Positions 47,641 through 59,341 of a stretch of DNA of 64,000 bases are shown here, piece by piece. The translations under genes and the position numbers were made by a program. The notes beneath the pieces are model-generated. The model was not told the origin of the DNA. It made no database searches and was given only the letters and a program-made list of their open reading frames with translations. Each line of letters opens with the position of its first letter. The stretch's first letter is position 1. Origin of the DNA: Sodiomyces alkalinus F11. Lineage: Eukaryota > Ascomycota > Sordariomycetes > Glomerellales > Plectosphaerellaceae. Where the stretch lies: contig NW_021167080.1 in the NCBI RefSeq assembly GCF_003711515.1, forward strand, positions 4,831,255 through 4,895,254, in the 5' to 3' direction.

Positions 47641-49466
47641 GATATCTGCTAACGGTTAGCTACGGCACTAAACTATAGGCGAGGGGCATGCTAACTCATT
47701 ATAACGAGGAGATACGCAGCCTAGGAGATAAGCTATTACTCGGCGATATTAGTGATACTATTATAGGACCTACGAAGTATCTCGGGGCTACTTATAGTAT
47801 AGAAAATTTAATTAAAAAGAAATTAGGTAAAAGGAAGCTATAGAGGGGAAAAAAATAGTAAAAACCGAGGAATAATAGGAGGTTTATTTTACTACCCTTC
47901 CTAGGCTATTTATGTAGAAGGAACGACCCCCGGTTATATATTCGGCAGGTATATTATTTATAACGAGCATGCACGCCGGCGAGGAGCTTATAATAGCACC
48001 GCTATATAAGGGCTCCTTTATATTATTTTAGTCTTAAAAGGATCTTGGCTACTACGGATTGCCTCCTTTCGAAGGAGCCTTTAATAGAATCGAATAAAGG
48101 AGGCTATTTTTAGATTATACGTAGCGAGGCTAGGGTAATACGAAGTTATGACGGTATAATCCCGATACGACCGCGACCTCGCCGCCCTCCCGGGGGGGGA
48201 GGGGGTCTATTACGGGCTATAGCCCGCGGAATAATCCCCGGCAGTGGCCGGGACTAAGAAGTATAGACCTCCTCGTAAGGCCTATACGATCCTATCTGTA
48301 CTTATGTACTTAGCCGCCTATACACCGCGCAGACTTTTCCTTTCCTCCTTTCCTTCCTTAGTTCGAATAAACTAAGTTTTCGGCCTTAATACATGAACAA
48401 CTTTTGATAAGCCGCTATAATTCTAGATATATTCCGGTAGGATTCCGTTTTCCTATATAACGTCCTATAATTAGTTAAAGTATTGAAGAACCCGTTCGGA
48501 ATCCTTAGTAGTCTAATAGTTCGTATCTATCTTCTTTTACTTCCTTTTAAAGTAGCTATACCGTTAAATAAACCGCGTAACCTATTATCGACTAATAGTA
48601 AGGGCGGGGTAGTCTTCTTTATCGTAACGCGCCTATAAAACCGTGTTTATAGTATTAGTAATAAACTCGGGTCGAACGGTAAAGTTAATACTATTAAGGC
48701 GGTCGATATAACGGTATAGGGCTTTTTCTTCTAGCTTTAAAAGCTTCGAATTAGGTAATCTGCGGCTAGTTTAAGCAGGGCGGCCCTAAAGGCGAGACCG
48801 GAGCTTATATCGGGGGATTTCGAAGTGACGCGCCACCGTTACGACTTTAGCGTCAGGGAATTACTTTATAAATTTAAAAGCTATAACGACACGAGATTCT
48901 ATATTAAAAAACGTTAAAAGAGGTTATTATTATAGATAAAAACGCGGTTATTATAAATAGCTTCCAAAAAGTGGCGATTTAACTATCCTGGCGATATAAC
49001 TATCCAGCACCAGCTTATAGGCTAGTAAGTTCCAACAAACCAATATAAATAGGGCGTGGCACGGGTACCATTTTCACCATTTTATTTATCTCCTTTTCAT
49101 ATCTTTTGACCATGCCCTAAACGCCCTAAACATGATAGAACACGGTTATATCCTCTCCCAGAAACCCGAATAATGCCAACGAGACCGATAGCAACGCAAC
49201 GCTGAGGATATAAACAGCAGAGCTACAGCCTACAAAACACCTCCCTTGACAGCAGCCAGCTGAAGTGGGCGGATTCTAGATGTCTCCTCTCACGCCCTAT
49301 TGCTGACATGGTCCAACCGTGGCTGGACTAAGGGCGGATATATCCTCCAGCCACATCACCATCATAAACCAATGATTTTCGGATGCTCCCAGGAACGCCA
49401 ACTATCCCTTTATCACCTACCAAGAGACCAGATTCTACGGTCACGGCACAAAAAAGAAAAAGAAAA
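47641..49466. other. end of the eroded region and border to normal DNA
   Basis: Strong TA-rich RIP character persists to about 49000, then changes within roughly 50 bases to balanced sequence. A C/G-run lies at 48191-48205. No coding relic was recognised between 47650 and 49000. The stretch 49020-49466 is the upstream region of the racemase gene. Confidence 0.5.
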
Positions 49467-50152
49467 ATGAAGACCATCGGCCTCCTAGGGGGCATGTCCT
49501 ACCATTCAACCACCATCTACTACACCCAGATCAACGCCCACGTACAACGTCTCCGAGGCGGCGTCAACGCAGCCTCCCTCATCCTCCACTCCTTCAACTA
49601 CGCCGACACGTCCCGCCTCTTCGCAGCCAACGACTGGGACGGCATAGCCGCCAAATTCATGGCCGCAGCCGCGCACCTCGAAGCCGCCGGCGCAGACGGC
49701 ATCGCCATCGGCTGCAACATCGGCCACAAAGTCGCGCCCCGGCTCGAAGCCGCCGTCGGCCTACCCGTCACATCGCCGACTACACCGCCGACGCCCTCCG
49801 GGGACGCGGGTTCCGGAAGGTCGCGCTGCTCGCCACCAAGGCGGTCATGGATGGCGATTTCATCACGAGTAGGCTGGCGGAGCGGGCGGGCGTTGAGGTC
49901 CTGCTCCCGCGTCAGGAGGACAGGGTGGCCATCGACGCGGCTGTCTTTGGAGAACTGGCTGTGGGGAAGGTGACGCCCGAGATTACCGGGTTGATAACGC
50001 GGGTTGTTGACGAGTTGGTTGCTCAGGGTGCTGAGGCTGTCGTGCTTGCTTGCACTGACTTGCAGTTCGTCTTGACGCCTGAGAATGTCAAGGTCCCGTT
50101 GCTCGATACTTTGGAGATACATGCGAAAGGTTTGGCCGAGTGGTCGGTCTAG
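49467..50152 (+). pseudogene. aspartate/glutamate racemase, single frameshift
   Basis: PLP-independent Asp/Glu racemase family (two-cysteine acid/base pair). From ATG 49467 the protein begins MKTIGLLGGMSYHSTTIYY and carries the first catalytic site GCNIGHK near residue 83. At 49769 the frame must change: frame 1 goes PVTSPTTPPT, while frame 2 continues correctly from HIADYTADALRGRGF through LLATKAVMDGDF, LPRQEDR and the second catalytic site VLACTDLQF to LLDTLEIHAKGLAEW and TAG at 50152. One missing base (GTCACATC instead of GTC plus CACATC) explains it. Total length about 228 residues is normal. Codon use is good on both sides, so this is a recent mutation or a sequencing error, not RIP. No intron borders fit. 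Confidence 0.8.
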
Positions 50153-50508
50153 GCTTGTCTTTTTATAAGCATGGGAACCACAAGCTCGTCTGATCAGAAC
50201 CATGGGGTCCTCTTCGGCCCGGGACTTGTTCCTCCATTGGCAGAATTCGCAACACGAGGTAAGGTACACACGTCCGTCCGTCTTTTGCACATGATCAACC
50301 CATATATTCAAGTATATCGTTTGATTGATGAGAGAACTTTGCCTGTAGGTGGGTTCAACTCGCGACGTTATCCCCGCCAGCTAAAACGAAGTCCGGAAAC
50401 CTGACTGCCTGAGCCGCCTCCCGGAGCCAGGAAAGAGAGCAACTGCTGCAAATGAAATCCCCAGGACGTTCCCGTTCCATGCTCAAACGACCTTCTCGCG
50501 TATAAGTC
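50153..50508. other. 3' flanks of convergent genes
   Basis: Convergent intergenic space between the racemase and the CE5 gene. A short open frame (50171-50404) has no family resemblance. No terminator motif was identified. Confidence 0.5.
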
Positions 50509-51690
50509 TTACAGGCACTGAGAGTACCAGGGGTTCTGCTCCCTGCAAGTACCCTGCGAGCAGCAGGTCGGGCCGTTCCATCCCTGACCGCCGCACTGGC
50601 CCCACATGCTAGAGCAGCCAGAGGAAGGAGGAGGGTTAGTAGGGGGAGGGTTAGTAGGGGGAGGGTTAGTAGGGGGAGGGTTAGTAGGGGGTGGGTTGGT
50701 AGGGGGAGGGTTGGTAGGAGGGGGATTGGTAGGAGGAGGGTTGGTAGGAGGAGGCGAGCCACCGCTGCTCAGCCTGCCCCGGACGAAGGTCAGGGCGTCC
50801 TGGCCGTAGATGCGGCCGTAGGCCTGGTGGTGGTTCGCGTCGTTGCCCGTGCAGCAGTACGGGTCCTGGGCGTCGCAGTAGTTGCGCAGCTTATCGGCCG
50901 AAGGGCAGACGAAGCCGGCGGGGCGGGAGGCGAACTGTCTTTGTCGTTAGTACCGTGTGCCATGTGCCGTGTGCCGTATGCGATGCAATCAGGGGCACGA
51001 GAAAAGGGAGGGAGGAAAGAACTCACGCCTTGGGCCGTGCAGGTGCCCACGTTGCCTGCCAGGCCGTTGCGGTACCGCGGGCTGCCCATGAAGATGGCGG
51101 CCTTGATGGCGTTGACGGCGCTGGCGTTGATGGGGACGGCGGGGTTGGTGATGCCCGAGCCGGGATCGGTGCCGCCGCAGAGGGCGTTGTCCATGATTTG
51201 ACCACCCTAGCCGCTCTTGTTAGTTGTGCGCAGGCCAAACAGGAGGCATATTGCCTCAATGTCCATGGATATGTCCGCGAGGCGGGGAAAAAAAATGAAA
51301 AAAAAAGAAGGGAAAACAAACCTGAGAGTAGCCGACCAGGACGATCTGGCTGTTGGGGCACCTCTGATGGAAGCTGTTTACGGCCTGGGCGACGGCAGCG
51401 GTGCCTTGCCTGGCCGAGTCGCCGTACGAGATGCCACCGCAGCTCGACTGGCCGCCGCAGGCAGGGTAGGTGATGGCCTCGGAGGTGGCGCCGGGGAAAG
51501 CCGCGCGAATGGAGTCCACCACGGAGCCGGCGGAGCCATAGCCCGGAGAGACGGTGGTCTCACGGGCGCCGAAGATGTGAATCTGGGGGCACCCACCCTG
51601 GCGGGGCTCGAGGGCGAGGGCCGAGCCCATGCCCAGGAAGGGCTGGACGGCGAGGAGGAGAGCGGCGAGCTTCTCGGTAGGGAGCTGCAT
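50509..51690 (-). CDS. CE5 acetylxylan esterase/cutinase with C-terminal CBM1
   Basis: Secreted serine esterase that removes acetyl groups from xylan (or cutin ester bonds). Exons on the minus strand: 51690-51322, 51206-51027, 50934-50509 (975 nt, 324 residues), all in phase 0. Introns are 115 bp (GTTTGT...CTAG) and 92 bp (GTGAGT...ACAG). Residues 1-30 form a signal peptide. Residues about 34-200 are the alpha/beta-hydrolase with the nucleophile in GYSQGG (the motif is split by intron 1) and the Asp/His region [11 protein letters not shown] linker of eight Pro-Pro-Pro-Thr-Asn-type repeats follows. A fungal CBM1 ends the protein ([24 protein letters not shown]). The shape of the core and the paired Cys favour acetylxylan esterase over cutinase. 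Works alongside the GH10 xylanase nearby. Confidence 0.93.
50634..50752 (-). repeat. 15-bp tandem repeat encoding the Pro/Thr linker
   Basis: About eight copies of a 15-bp unit (GGGTTAGTAGGGGGA type on the + strand) with A/T and G variants between units. It encodes the flexible linker between the esterase domain and the CBM1. Copy number is likely variable between strains. Confidence 0.9.
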
Positions 51691-54600
51691 GATGGGCTCT
51701 TTTCTTCTTTTCTTCTTCCGGGTTGGGGAGATGATACGTCCGGGCGAGATATCAAACACGGGTTCTAGGGAGAATGTTGACTTGTCGAGTGGAACGTCCC
51801 TGATGATCACGACATCAAAAAGGAATATGGATACTGCCCCGGGCTTTGTATTTATGTTTCGCCCCCCTCAGGTCAAGCTACGAAAGTATGGACTCCTGTG
51901 AGGTTTGGAAATTGGGCCCTTGACTCCTTTCGGGTTGGGTGTTTTGGCACTGAGATTGTCACGGGGACTGCAGAGATTATCCATGAATCACGAGATAGCC
52001 ATCTCAGAGAAAAGTTTGTTAACCGTGCTATAGTTACATTCCGCTAGACCGTTTGACGACTCAAGGGGATCCGCGGTCGACCATGACGCCCCACGGGTGC
52101 AGTGGTTTCGTCGAAGCCGTTCCAGTCCATCCTCATTTGGGTCTCGGCATTTCTTCCGATACCAGAAAGGGTAGGGAAACCTGGGGAAAATCATGGGTCT
52201 TAAAGGTCATATACATGGGGCTGTCGCATTTAGGCTATTTATATTAACCTGTCCCTGATGACGGGTTCATGCAGAACTTCAGAAGGCTTATCTTCTGCTT
52301 CTGTCAGCCCGCCCATCCGCTTTCTCCTAGGCCGCGTTCATCGTCGAATCTCGGGCTCACCGACATGTCTTGATTTGATACATGGTCATGGAAATACCAT
52401 ACATGTTTGTTCAGGCTCTACCTTTGCAGTTGAGCACTTCAACGCGAAGCCTAGAAATCATAAGCCCCTTTCTCATCTACTCAACTAATTACATCACGGA
52501 GCGGAAACTGGGCCGCTGTTTGGAGAGCCACTCGGGGTCAAGGGTTCGGAACCCCCGTCTTATCCCACATCACTTGATTTGTATGACATCAAACGGAATT
52601 CAACAGCTCAGGCGATGCCCGAAGGATTCAGCCTCCCGACATCTACACAGTTGTCCCGGCATTTAGCCTACCTCTACCTGACATCAACATCCAAGCCCCC
52701 TCTGATGCATCAAGAACGATGGGGGCCGTCGGGTTCTTAAGCCACAACTTCAGGGATTCCAGAAATCCGAGTGCTGACCTTACCAGTCTAGGACTTAGGT
52801 TCAAGGCAGAGCAGTTTCCAGTACATCCGTATCTAGTCATGGGAGCGTCGTCCGGAACCAGACGCAGCTACATCGAATAGGGAGCCGTGAAGCAAGTCCT
52901 CGACGAGATGTCAGTCCTTGTTCCGGCGGTAGCCCTTGGGATGATTGCCGGCCGCAGTTGCCCCCCCCCCCCCCGGGCCCAATTCCCGGTTGATTTGACA
53001 TCCGAACGGTCCGATTGACACCCCGGTACCGACATGATAGTGACTGGACAAATCAGGTCATGGCATTATGCTTGAAAAGGAATGAACGCCACAACATTCG
53101 AAGAGAACACTTGATCTAAAGCGGGGGCCTACAGGTGAAGCTTGGGAGGCTCGGAGGCATGTGCTCCTTGCTCCCAAAGCCGTATTCTGAGACATGGTTG
53201 ACCCGTAGGACGACTCACGAGCTGTCTGCTGTCAATTTAGCAAGTGAACGAGTTGCGAAAAATGGAACGATTTAGAATCTTCGCGGATAGCCTATAGGAC
53301 TCTAGCCAGGCTTTCTTTCATGAAACTCTCACAAGGGGACTAACCCATCAAGTTGACAATGACATAGGTAGTTGAGCGACAAAGTAGCCATACCGCAGAT
53401 CGCAGGTAGGTAGAAAATGGGCAAGTTGTGTTCATCTACTAATTCGTTAGCGATGAAAAGCGAACGGAACCGCCCCACCTGCTGAGTCTCTAAATCTCCC
53501 GTCACCATAATTACGATGTAACTTGTACGTTGATACGGACCTCCGTGAATTTGTACCCGTACTTAGAAGAGACGATCCCTGCCAAACGGAACTGGCTCCG
53601 CAAAGACCTACACAGCTCATTGGCTGGTTTGGCTTGTGGTGGTTAAGCGGACCAGACCAGACCAGATGGATAGAAGTTTAGAACGCAAGTGATGTGCTTT
53701 CTCCGTAACACCCAACTCCGGAGATCTTCTTTTGGTCCGGGGATTGCCGTTACATATCTGAGGAAAATTGCAGTTTGTTAGGCATATATCATTAGGTGCA
53801 TGTAAGCTACGGCTACGAAGAAATAGAATAGGTATTATAGTACGGTTGGCAATTATGCGTGCAACGAGCAACTCGATGAATCGAGTCGATTAGGCTGATT
53901 CTCCGAAAGCGTAAAGTCCGGGCTTCCACGCGACCACGCTAGTCTCGGGAACGATCGCGGCCACGCTTATCCACCTTTAGCAGGTGGTGTGGCTGAACGG
54001 AAAGTGGGAGGACTTTTGCTACAGTACAAGTACAATGTACAACGTACTGTAGGTGCCTACCTAGCCACGCTAGGTACCTATTCGTACACCGCGACTCCGC
54101 GACGAACGCTCTCTGCCAAGCCCGATAACCCGATAACGTGTGGGAGAAGAAAGCTTCTCGCATTGTCATATGAGACCAAATTGGGAGTGAAGATGCCTAC
54201 AGAGTATGTTCCCGACGACCCTTGAAACTTAGAAGCATAAATTTCAAGTAAGGTTATATATGGGTGAGTGTTCGAGTGCTTTTTTGACGAACGTGCGGGA
54301 CGAATTCGACCGTGCTGGTTGAGCGGCGGGTCGAGTGGGAAATCGACTACCTTAGTAGCCTTAGTAGTGTAGATGCAGCACAGACTTTCAGTACACCAAT
54401 GGTATCTCGTATTCCGTAGATTGTATCCGCCGAACACCGAGGCCTCTTGTTTCCCTGTTGTTTTTTTGGCTAATTCTTTTAATATAAATACTAACAGTCT
54501 ATAGTGTCCGAGCGGCTAAGCAGGACGTATCGGAATCGACGAATCATTTGGTGGTAATGTCAGTATGAAAACGGGGACTAATTGGCAATGACACTGGCGT

Positions 54601-56024
54601 CCCAATAATCTCTTCCACAAACCGAAAACCAACCTATAGCAGTGGCTGACAAACGTAAAACGGATATGTCCGTTCTCTCTGTCCAGATACACCGTTTGGG
54701 AATTGGCCAAGATGTCTAAGTGCAGTGATACGGGCCATATGGCAAGAGCCATAGACATCTTATGCCACTACAACATCGGCATGTTATGCATAAAGCATGT
54801 ATAACGTATTGATTACAATAAGACCGCGGAGCTGGACCGAACGACTCAATGAATTTACCTGGCGTGACCATGACTTTCCAGACCAAGGGCTTGGTAATTA
54901 GAGGCTGGGTACGATGCAACCAGGGCCCAAAGAACACAAGAACACGCCGATCAAAGTACAACATGGAGTGGGATTATCAATTCTGGTATAGAACACACAG
55001 CTACTAGGCCTTAGCAAACCCTATTAGAGCCGGCCGTTTAGGCTTAAAATAGAAAGCAGTAGGGCTGGCTAGTGAACTCTATTAAAGGTCTTCTAGTAAG
55101 GAGTAAAGAAAGAGTATTTAAGCCGTAATAAATAGTCAATTATATCGGGGTTGATATATAAACGGGGACTATTCTTAGATTATTTGTTACCCGCCTCTTC
55201 TATATTCTATTGCCTCTCTAAATATTCTCTCAGGCTAGGGGTCGCTGGCGTTGTTAAGAGAGGAGATTCTTAAGTGTAAAGCTTGCTAGTACTTTTGTTT
55301 AACTATATATATTTTTTCTTGCGTATCATTTATAGGGGGTCTTACTGCCAGTAAACGGAATGAAGCGAACGTAGTAGCCACAGAGCAATATCAGCAACAG
55401 ACTACTGTGTACGAGAACAATAATCTCTGAGGTAGGCCTTCGTATTCTATCAGAGGCAGCTAGTTCATAACTCTTATTATGTGATTATTTGATGGACTTC
55501 TTTTAGCGTGAGGTGGCAGCTGGAACGTTTCGACCCAGTGAACCCGACACATAGTCTTCACAGTTGATGGCTTGGGTTCGTCTTGGAGTCTTATTATACC
55601 TTGAGTCTGTAGGATATGAGCCAGACAGCCGCCTCCACCGAGAATGCTCCTGGGTAACTGAATGACTACGAGGCCGTGGTGTAAGCTCAGTGTTTCGCTT
55701 GAACCACTGACAGTTCAATGTCAAAGACTATAACTGACAATGTAGCTTTTTTGCATGCAGTGTCTCTGCCTTGTCATAGAACGTCTGCATATGCTTGATA
55801 TGGTCTAGCATATTGAAACCCGTTGTTCGAGCTGAACTCATCCTCATGTTTCCAAACATCGTTGAAGATGACATTCGACGAGAATATCATACTCGCTGTT
55901 TCATACCACAAATCTAGAAATGAGCATCCCGAAATACCATATAAAGACATCTCTCTGCCCACTAAACCTCTCTCTTACTTCGATTGCAATCCAGAAAACA
56001 AACCCACCGCGTACTTCACGAATC
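51691..56024. other. long intergenic region, no recognised gene
   Basis: Over 4 kb of mostly normal-composition DNA with only short frames. Simple features are a C-run at 52962-52975 and an AT-rich, RIP-like patch at 55000-55330 that may be an old transposon fragment. A sequence at 54500-54520 has a tRNA A-box look (TCCGAGCGGCTAAGC) but no matching T-arm. The first 200 bases serve as the upstream region of the CE5 gene. Confidence 0.45.
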
Positions 56025-56606
56025 ATGGAGATGGGTCTTACGACATCCCGACCAGACGAGGCGGAGGCAGGAGAGACGAGAGGTGATATGGAACCTCACA
56101 TGCAGTCTCTCGACACCCGGTCCATTGAAGAGAGCAACATGATGGCCGCGACACAGAGCGAGGCATCCGACGGATCGCGACGTCCACTGACCTCGGAAAC
56201 CACCCGGGCACGCACCTATGAATCGTTCCCGGCGTTTGAATCACATGACGACCGGTCAGTCAAGAGTGGATGTGGAGTGTGTCGGGTAATCCTAGGACCA
56301 CAGTGCAGTTCGGCTGTCTCGTCACTTCGTAAAGTGCTCGATGTGGATTCTTGGAAGAAGAAGAAGAAGAAGAAGGAGAAGGAGAAGCAAGGAGCTGACT
56401 CTAATGAGACACAGGGCCGGCCCCATGAAGATTCCGGACATCTAAGGGCCACCGATGCGGTCGGAGCGTGGTTTTCCACGCGGCCTCGGTCTCGGTCTCG
56501 GTCTCGGTCCCGGTCTCGGACCCGGTCTCGGTTCGGGTCATTTGTCAACATCCGCCCAACTTCGGTGTCGTCGACGCAGGCTCGTCAAAATCAGGGCGAC
56601 ATCTGA
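56025..56606 (+). CDS. hypothetical small hydrophilic protein
   Basis: A single-exon frame of 193 codons from ATG 56025 (AATCATGGAGATGG) to TGA 56606. It is hydrophilic, with a Lys/Glu run encoded by an AAG repeat (56354-56390) and an Arg-Ser dipeptide run near the C-terminus from a GGTCTC repeat (56487-56530). There is one CGVC pair in the middle. RS-like runs occur in splicing-related proteins, but here they come from a microsatellite and prove nothing. No family was recognised. The frame may be fortuitous, since repeats keep several frames open here. Confidence 0.3.
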   Translation: MEMGLTTSRPDEAEAGETRGDMEPHMQSLDTRSIEESNMMAATQSEASDGSRRPLTSETTRARTYESFPAFESHDDRSVKSGCGVCRVILGPQCSSAVSSLRKVLDVDSWKKKKKKKEKEKQGADSNETQGRPHEDSGHLRATDAVGAWFSTRPRSRSRSRSRSRTRSRFGSFVNIRPTSVSSTQARQNQGDI

Positions 56607-57521
56607 AAGTGGAGATCAGGGTCGGACGAAGGCGACTCAAAGTTCATTGAATGTAGTCATGTGTAGGAATGGGCCGAATGGCTAAGGCTTTACCGCTTAA
56701 GCCTTGGCCCTTGAGAGTTGAGACCCGGCGGTCAGAGAACGGCTCGGGAGAAGCCGTCAATAAATCAATAATAAACAACATGACTTTTCAACGACTGCGA
56801 AAACAAAATTGGTTGTTATACCGGCCGTGACCGTGATTCGCTTTTACCTCCCCCCCCCCCCGGCTTACATGAAAAATGATGATTGTCGTCTGTTTGGGGC
56901 ACGGATTTCCGCTCATTCATGCGTTTGTGTGCCTCGATGATCAGCAAACAAGACATTTCAGGGGGTAGGCAGCTTCCTTTAAAGGTCAGCCACGACTATG
57001 ACTGGCCCGTGGAAATGTTTGTCCAGATGTGAGTGCGCACTGCGGCCGTAATCAAGGACCTATCACGCATTTTCGACGGAACGTTCCATAAAGAAAATGC
57101 TTTCAGACTCCCCACTCGAGTCCAACTTTCCGACAGGTTCCTCGTCGCATCAATGCATCATCCTTCGGCTTCTTCCGTCGGCCCCGTCCATCATGAAAGG
57201 GGGAACACGCGACCAACGCTGGCGGATGCGTGACGGTTCCAGCAGCATGTTGGTGGCGTCAATTTTTTTGTTTCGTAAAGCCGCATTGGATGGAGTGTTG
57301 ATCGATTTTTTCTTCTATTTTCTCTCTGTTTTGTTTGTTTTCTCTTTCACCGTCAATATAATATGCTCGAAAGAATGAATGGTGGCCCCGACGTCTCGAC
57401 TCTCCCCTACCGATCCTTCGACGCTGAATCCTTCCGTGTCCGACGCAACGTTTTATCGAGTTGCGTTCTCGGCGTTGCGGGTCCAGAATTGAGACGGAAG
57501 GGCGCACGAAGAAAAGAAACG
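56607..57521. other. intergenic, upstream of amidohydrolase
   Basis: Contains an imperfect hairpin (56663-56711: GGCTAAGGCTT with AAGCCTTGGCCC) and a C-run at 56851-56861. The 150 bases before the amidohydrolase start are T-rich (57262-57360), as often seen in fungal promoters. Confidence 0.4.
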
Positions 57522-58745
57522 ATGACCAAGAAGGTCACCATCACCAACGTCCTCGTCTTCGACGGGAATCGGCTCTACCCACCCTGCTCGGTCGTCATCG
57601 ACGGAGGCGTTCTCGGAGAAAAACACGAGCACGAGGGCGACGACACTCGCGCAAGTTCGGATGCATCACCAATCTCGGAGGTCATCGATGGAACAGGCCA
57701 CACTTTGCTTCCCGGGTTGATCGATTGCCACGTCCGCATCACAAAAGCAGACGATCTCGACACCCTCGCGCGCCATGGCATCACTACGGCCCTCGACATG
57801 GGTGCCGTACCCCGGGGGACATCTCAGAGCATCTCGGAAATGGCGCGGGACCAGAAGAAAGCGACGACCTACCGCTCCTGCGGCGTGCCAGCCATCGGAG
57901 CAGCATCGGACATTGCGCGCGGCATGCTAGCAGCGGCACGTGCGAGCGAAGCCGATTTCATCAGCGACGAAGCAGGAGCAGGAGCAGGAGCAGGAGCAGG
58001 TGCAGGAGCAGGAGCAGGTGCAGGAGCAGAAGAAGCGACCAGCGTGGAGCGCCACGTCAAGGACCGCCTCGCCGACGGAGCGCACCACATCACCGCCTAC
58101 GGCGACCTCCCCGGCCCATCGCAGGAGCAGCTCACCCGGCTAGCGTCCCTGGCCAGGGAAAACGGCAAGACGAGCATAGCGCGAGCGACGCACTACGACG
58201 GCTACGTCCGTTGCCAAAGCGCGGGGTTCGACGTCCTGGCCCACGTCCCCGCCGACAGGACGCTCGCCCTCGACGCGGCGCAGAAGCTGGCGCGGCGGGG
58301 CGGGGCGGCGACGCCGACGCTCAGCATGATGGGCAGGATGGAGGTCATGAGCAGGCGGCTGCCGCAGCGCGGGGCGCGGCCGTGCGACTACCACCACGCG
58401 CGGGCGAGTGTGGCGGTCCTGCGCAAGGCGGGCGTCCCGATCCTCGCCGGGTCGGATTCGAACACGGCGCCGGCGTTGCGGCACCCCCATGGCGAAAGCT
58501 TGTGGTTGGAGCTCGAGCTGCTGGTCGATGCCGGGCTGACCCCCGTGGAGGCGCTGAGGGGGGCGACGGCGCTGGCGGCGCGGCATTTCGGGCTGGCCGA
58601 TAGGGGCGAGATTCGGCCCGGGCTGAGGGCCGATTTGGTCTTGGTCGCGGGGAGCCCTTGTGAAAGGATTGAGCATATTCGACGGGTGAGGAGGGTTTGG
58701 AGTCAGGGAGTTGAGATTAATATCTCTACTGGGAAGGTCAAATGA
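57522..58745 (+). CDS. amidohydrolase-family protein, altered metal site
   Basis: Metal-dependent hydrolase of the imidazolonepropionase/prolidase-like amidohydrolase group (407 residues, single exon). Start ATG 57522 (AACGATGACC) is preferred over upstream in-frame starts because homology begins there. Seen: the N-terminal beta-sandwich (VLVFDGNRLYPPC), HTLLPGLIDCHVRI (the usual H-x-H is H-x-R, so one metal ligand is lost), GITTALDMG, then an Ala-Gly run at about residues 151-167 from a 6-bp repeat. Next come LPGPSQEQL, ARATHYDGY and LAHVP (His ligands), AGSDSNTAP with the Asp, and a C-terminal GEIRPGLRADLVLVAGSP strand. The Lys normally bridging the metals is not seen before LPGPSQ (HHITAYGD instead). 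Fold is intact, classical two-metal catalysis doubtful. Confidence 0.85.
   Translation: MTKKVTITNVLVFDGNRLYPPCSVVIDGGVLGEKHEHEGDDTRASSDASPISEVIDGTGHTLLPGLIDCHVRITKADDLDTLARHGITTALDMGAVPRGTSQSISEMARDQKKATTYRSCGVPAIGAASDIARGMLAAARASEADFISDEAGAGAGAGAGAGAGAGAGAEEATSVERHVKDRLADGAHHITAYGDLPGPSQEQLTRLASLARENGKTSIARATHYDGYVRCQSAGFDVLAHVPADRTLALDAAQKLARRGGAATPTLSMMGRMEVMSRRLPQRGARPCDYHHARASVAVLRKAGVPILAGSDSNTAPALRHPHGESLWLELELLVDAGLTPVEALRGATALAARHFGLADRGEIRPGLRADLVLVAGSPCERIEHIRRVRRVWSQGVEINISTGKVK
57976..58029 (+). repeat. GGAGCA hexanucleotide repeat in coding sequence
   Basis: About nine units of GGAGCA/GGTGCA in frame with the amidohydrolase, encoding an Ala-Gly run. The family does not normally have an insert here. 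Confidence 0.9.
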
Positions 58746-59341
58746 CGAAACGAAGGAGAAGATCTTGAATGGTCGGGATTATGATTATTTCCCGGCTTGG
58801 AACGGAGGACATGGCATACAGGGAATATACGGAGGCATTGTTTGGCGTTTTCCTCGACTTTGATTTTCTTTGTTTGGCATTTTATTTCATTTATTTATGA
58901 TAATTCCCCTAATCTCGGTATGATTCTCTCGGATTAATTAGAGGACGGACAGACAGACCATTGGAAAGAAAGAATGACAGGCTGACAGCCAATATCTGCA
59001 GATCAGCGTACAAAAACACACATGCATTCACAGTTTCAACCCGGCAACAGAACGGATATTTCACACACAAATCACATGGCGGCTATTCTCTCTTCAGTGC
59101 CTTCAAGTTGACTTGATTGGAGAAGACTAAAAGGGGGGGGAATCTCAACGAACAATGCATATGTGCGGCGCATGCATGCATCTATCTGTATATACCAAAA
59201 GTCCATGAAGACAAGCCCCCTGTCACCAAGACCGAAGTCCTCGCGAGACGGGGGAAGCCCAACTCAGCCCAACCACAGCCACAGCAACACAACTAGAGAG
59301 AGCCTTCACGACGGAAGATCGTGCCCGACAGTGGTAATCCT
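58746..59341. other. convergent intergenic region
   Basis: 3' flanks of the amidohydrolase (+) and the GH10 gene (-). No frame of interest. AT-rich at 58850-58940. Confidence 0.5.

Noticed and set aside
54500..54570. tRNA-Ser/Leu-like A-box
   Set aside because: No T-arm or acceptor pairing follows.
57461..58603. 380-codon frame overlapping the amidohydrolase
   Set aside because: Arg-rich out-of-frame shadow of a GC-rich gene. The other frame carries the family motifs.
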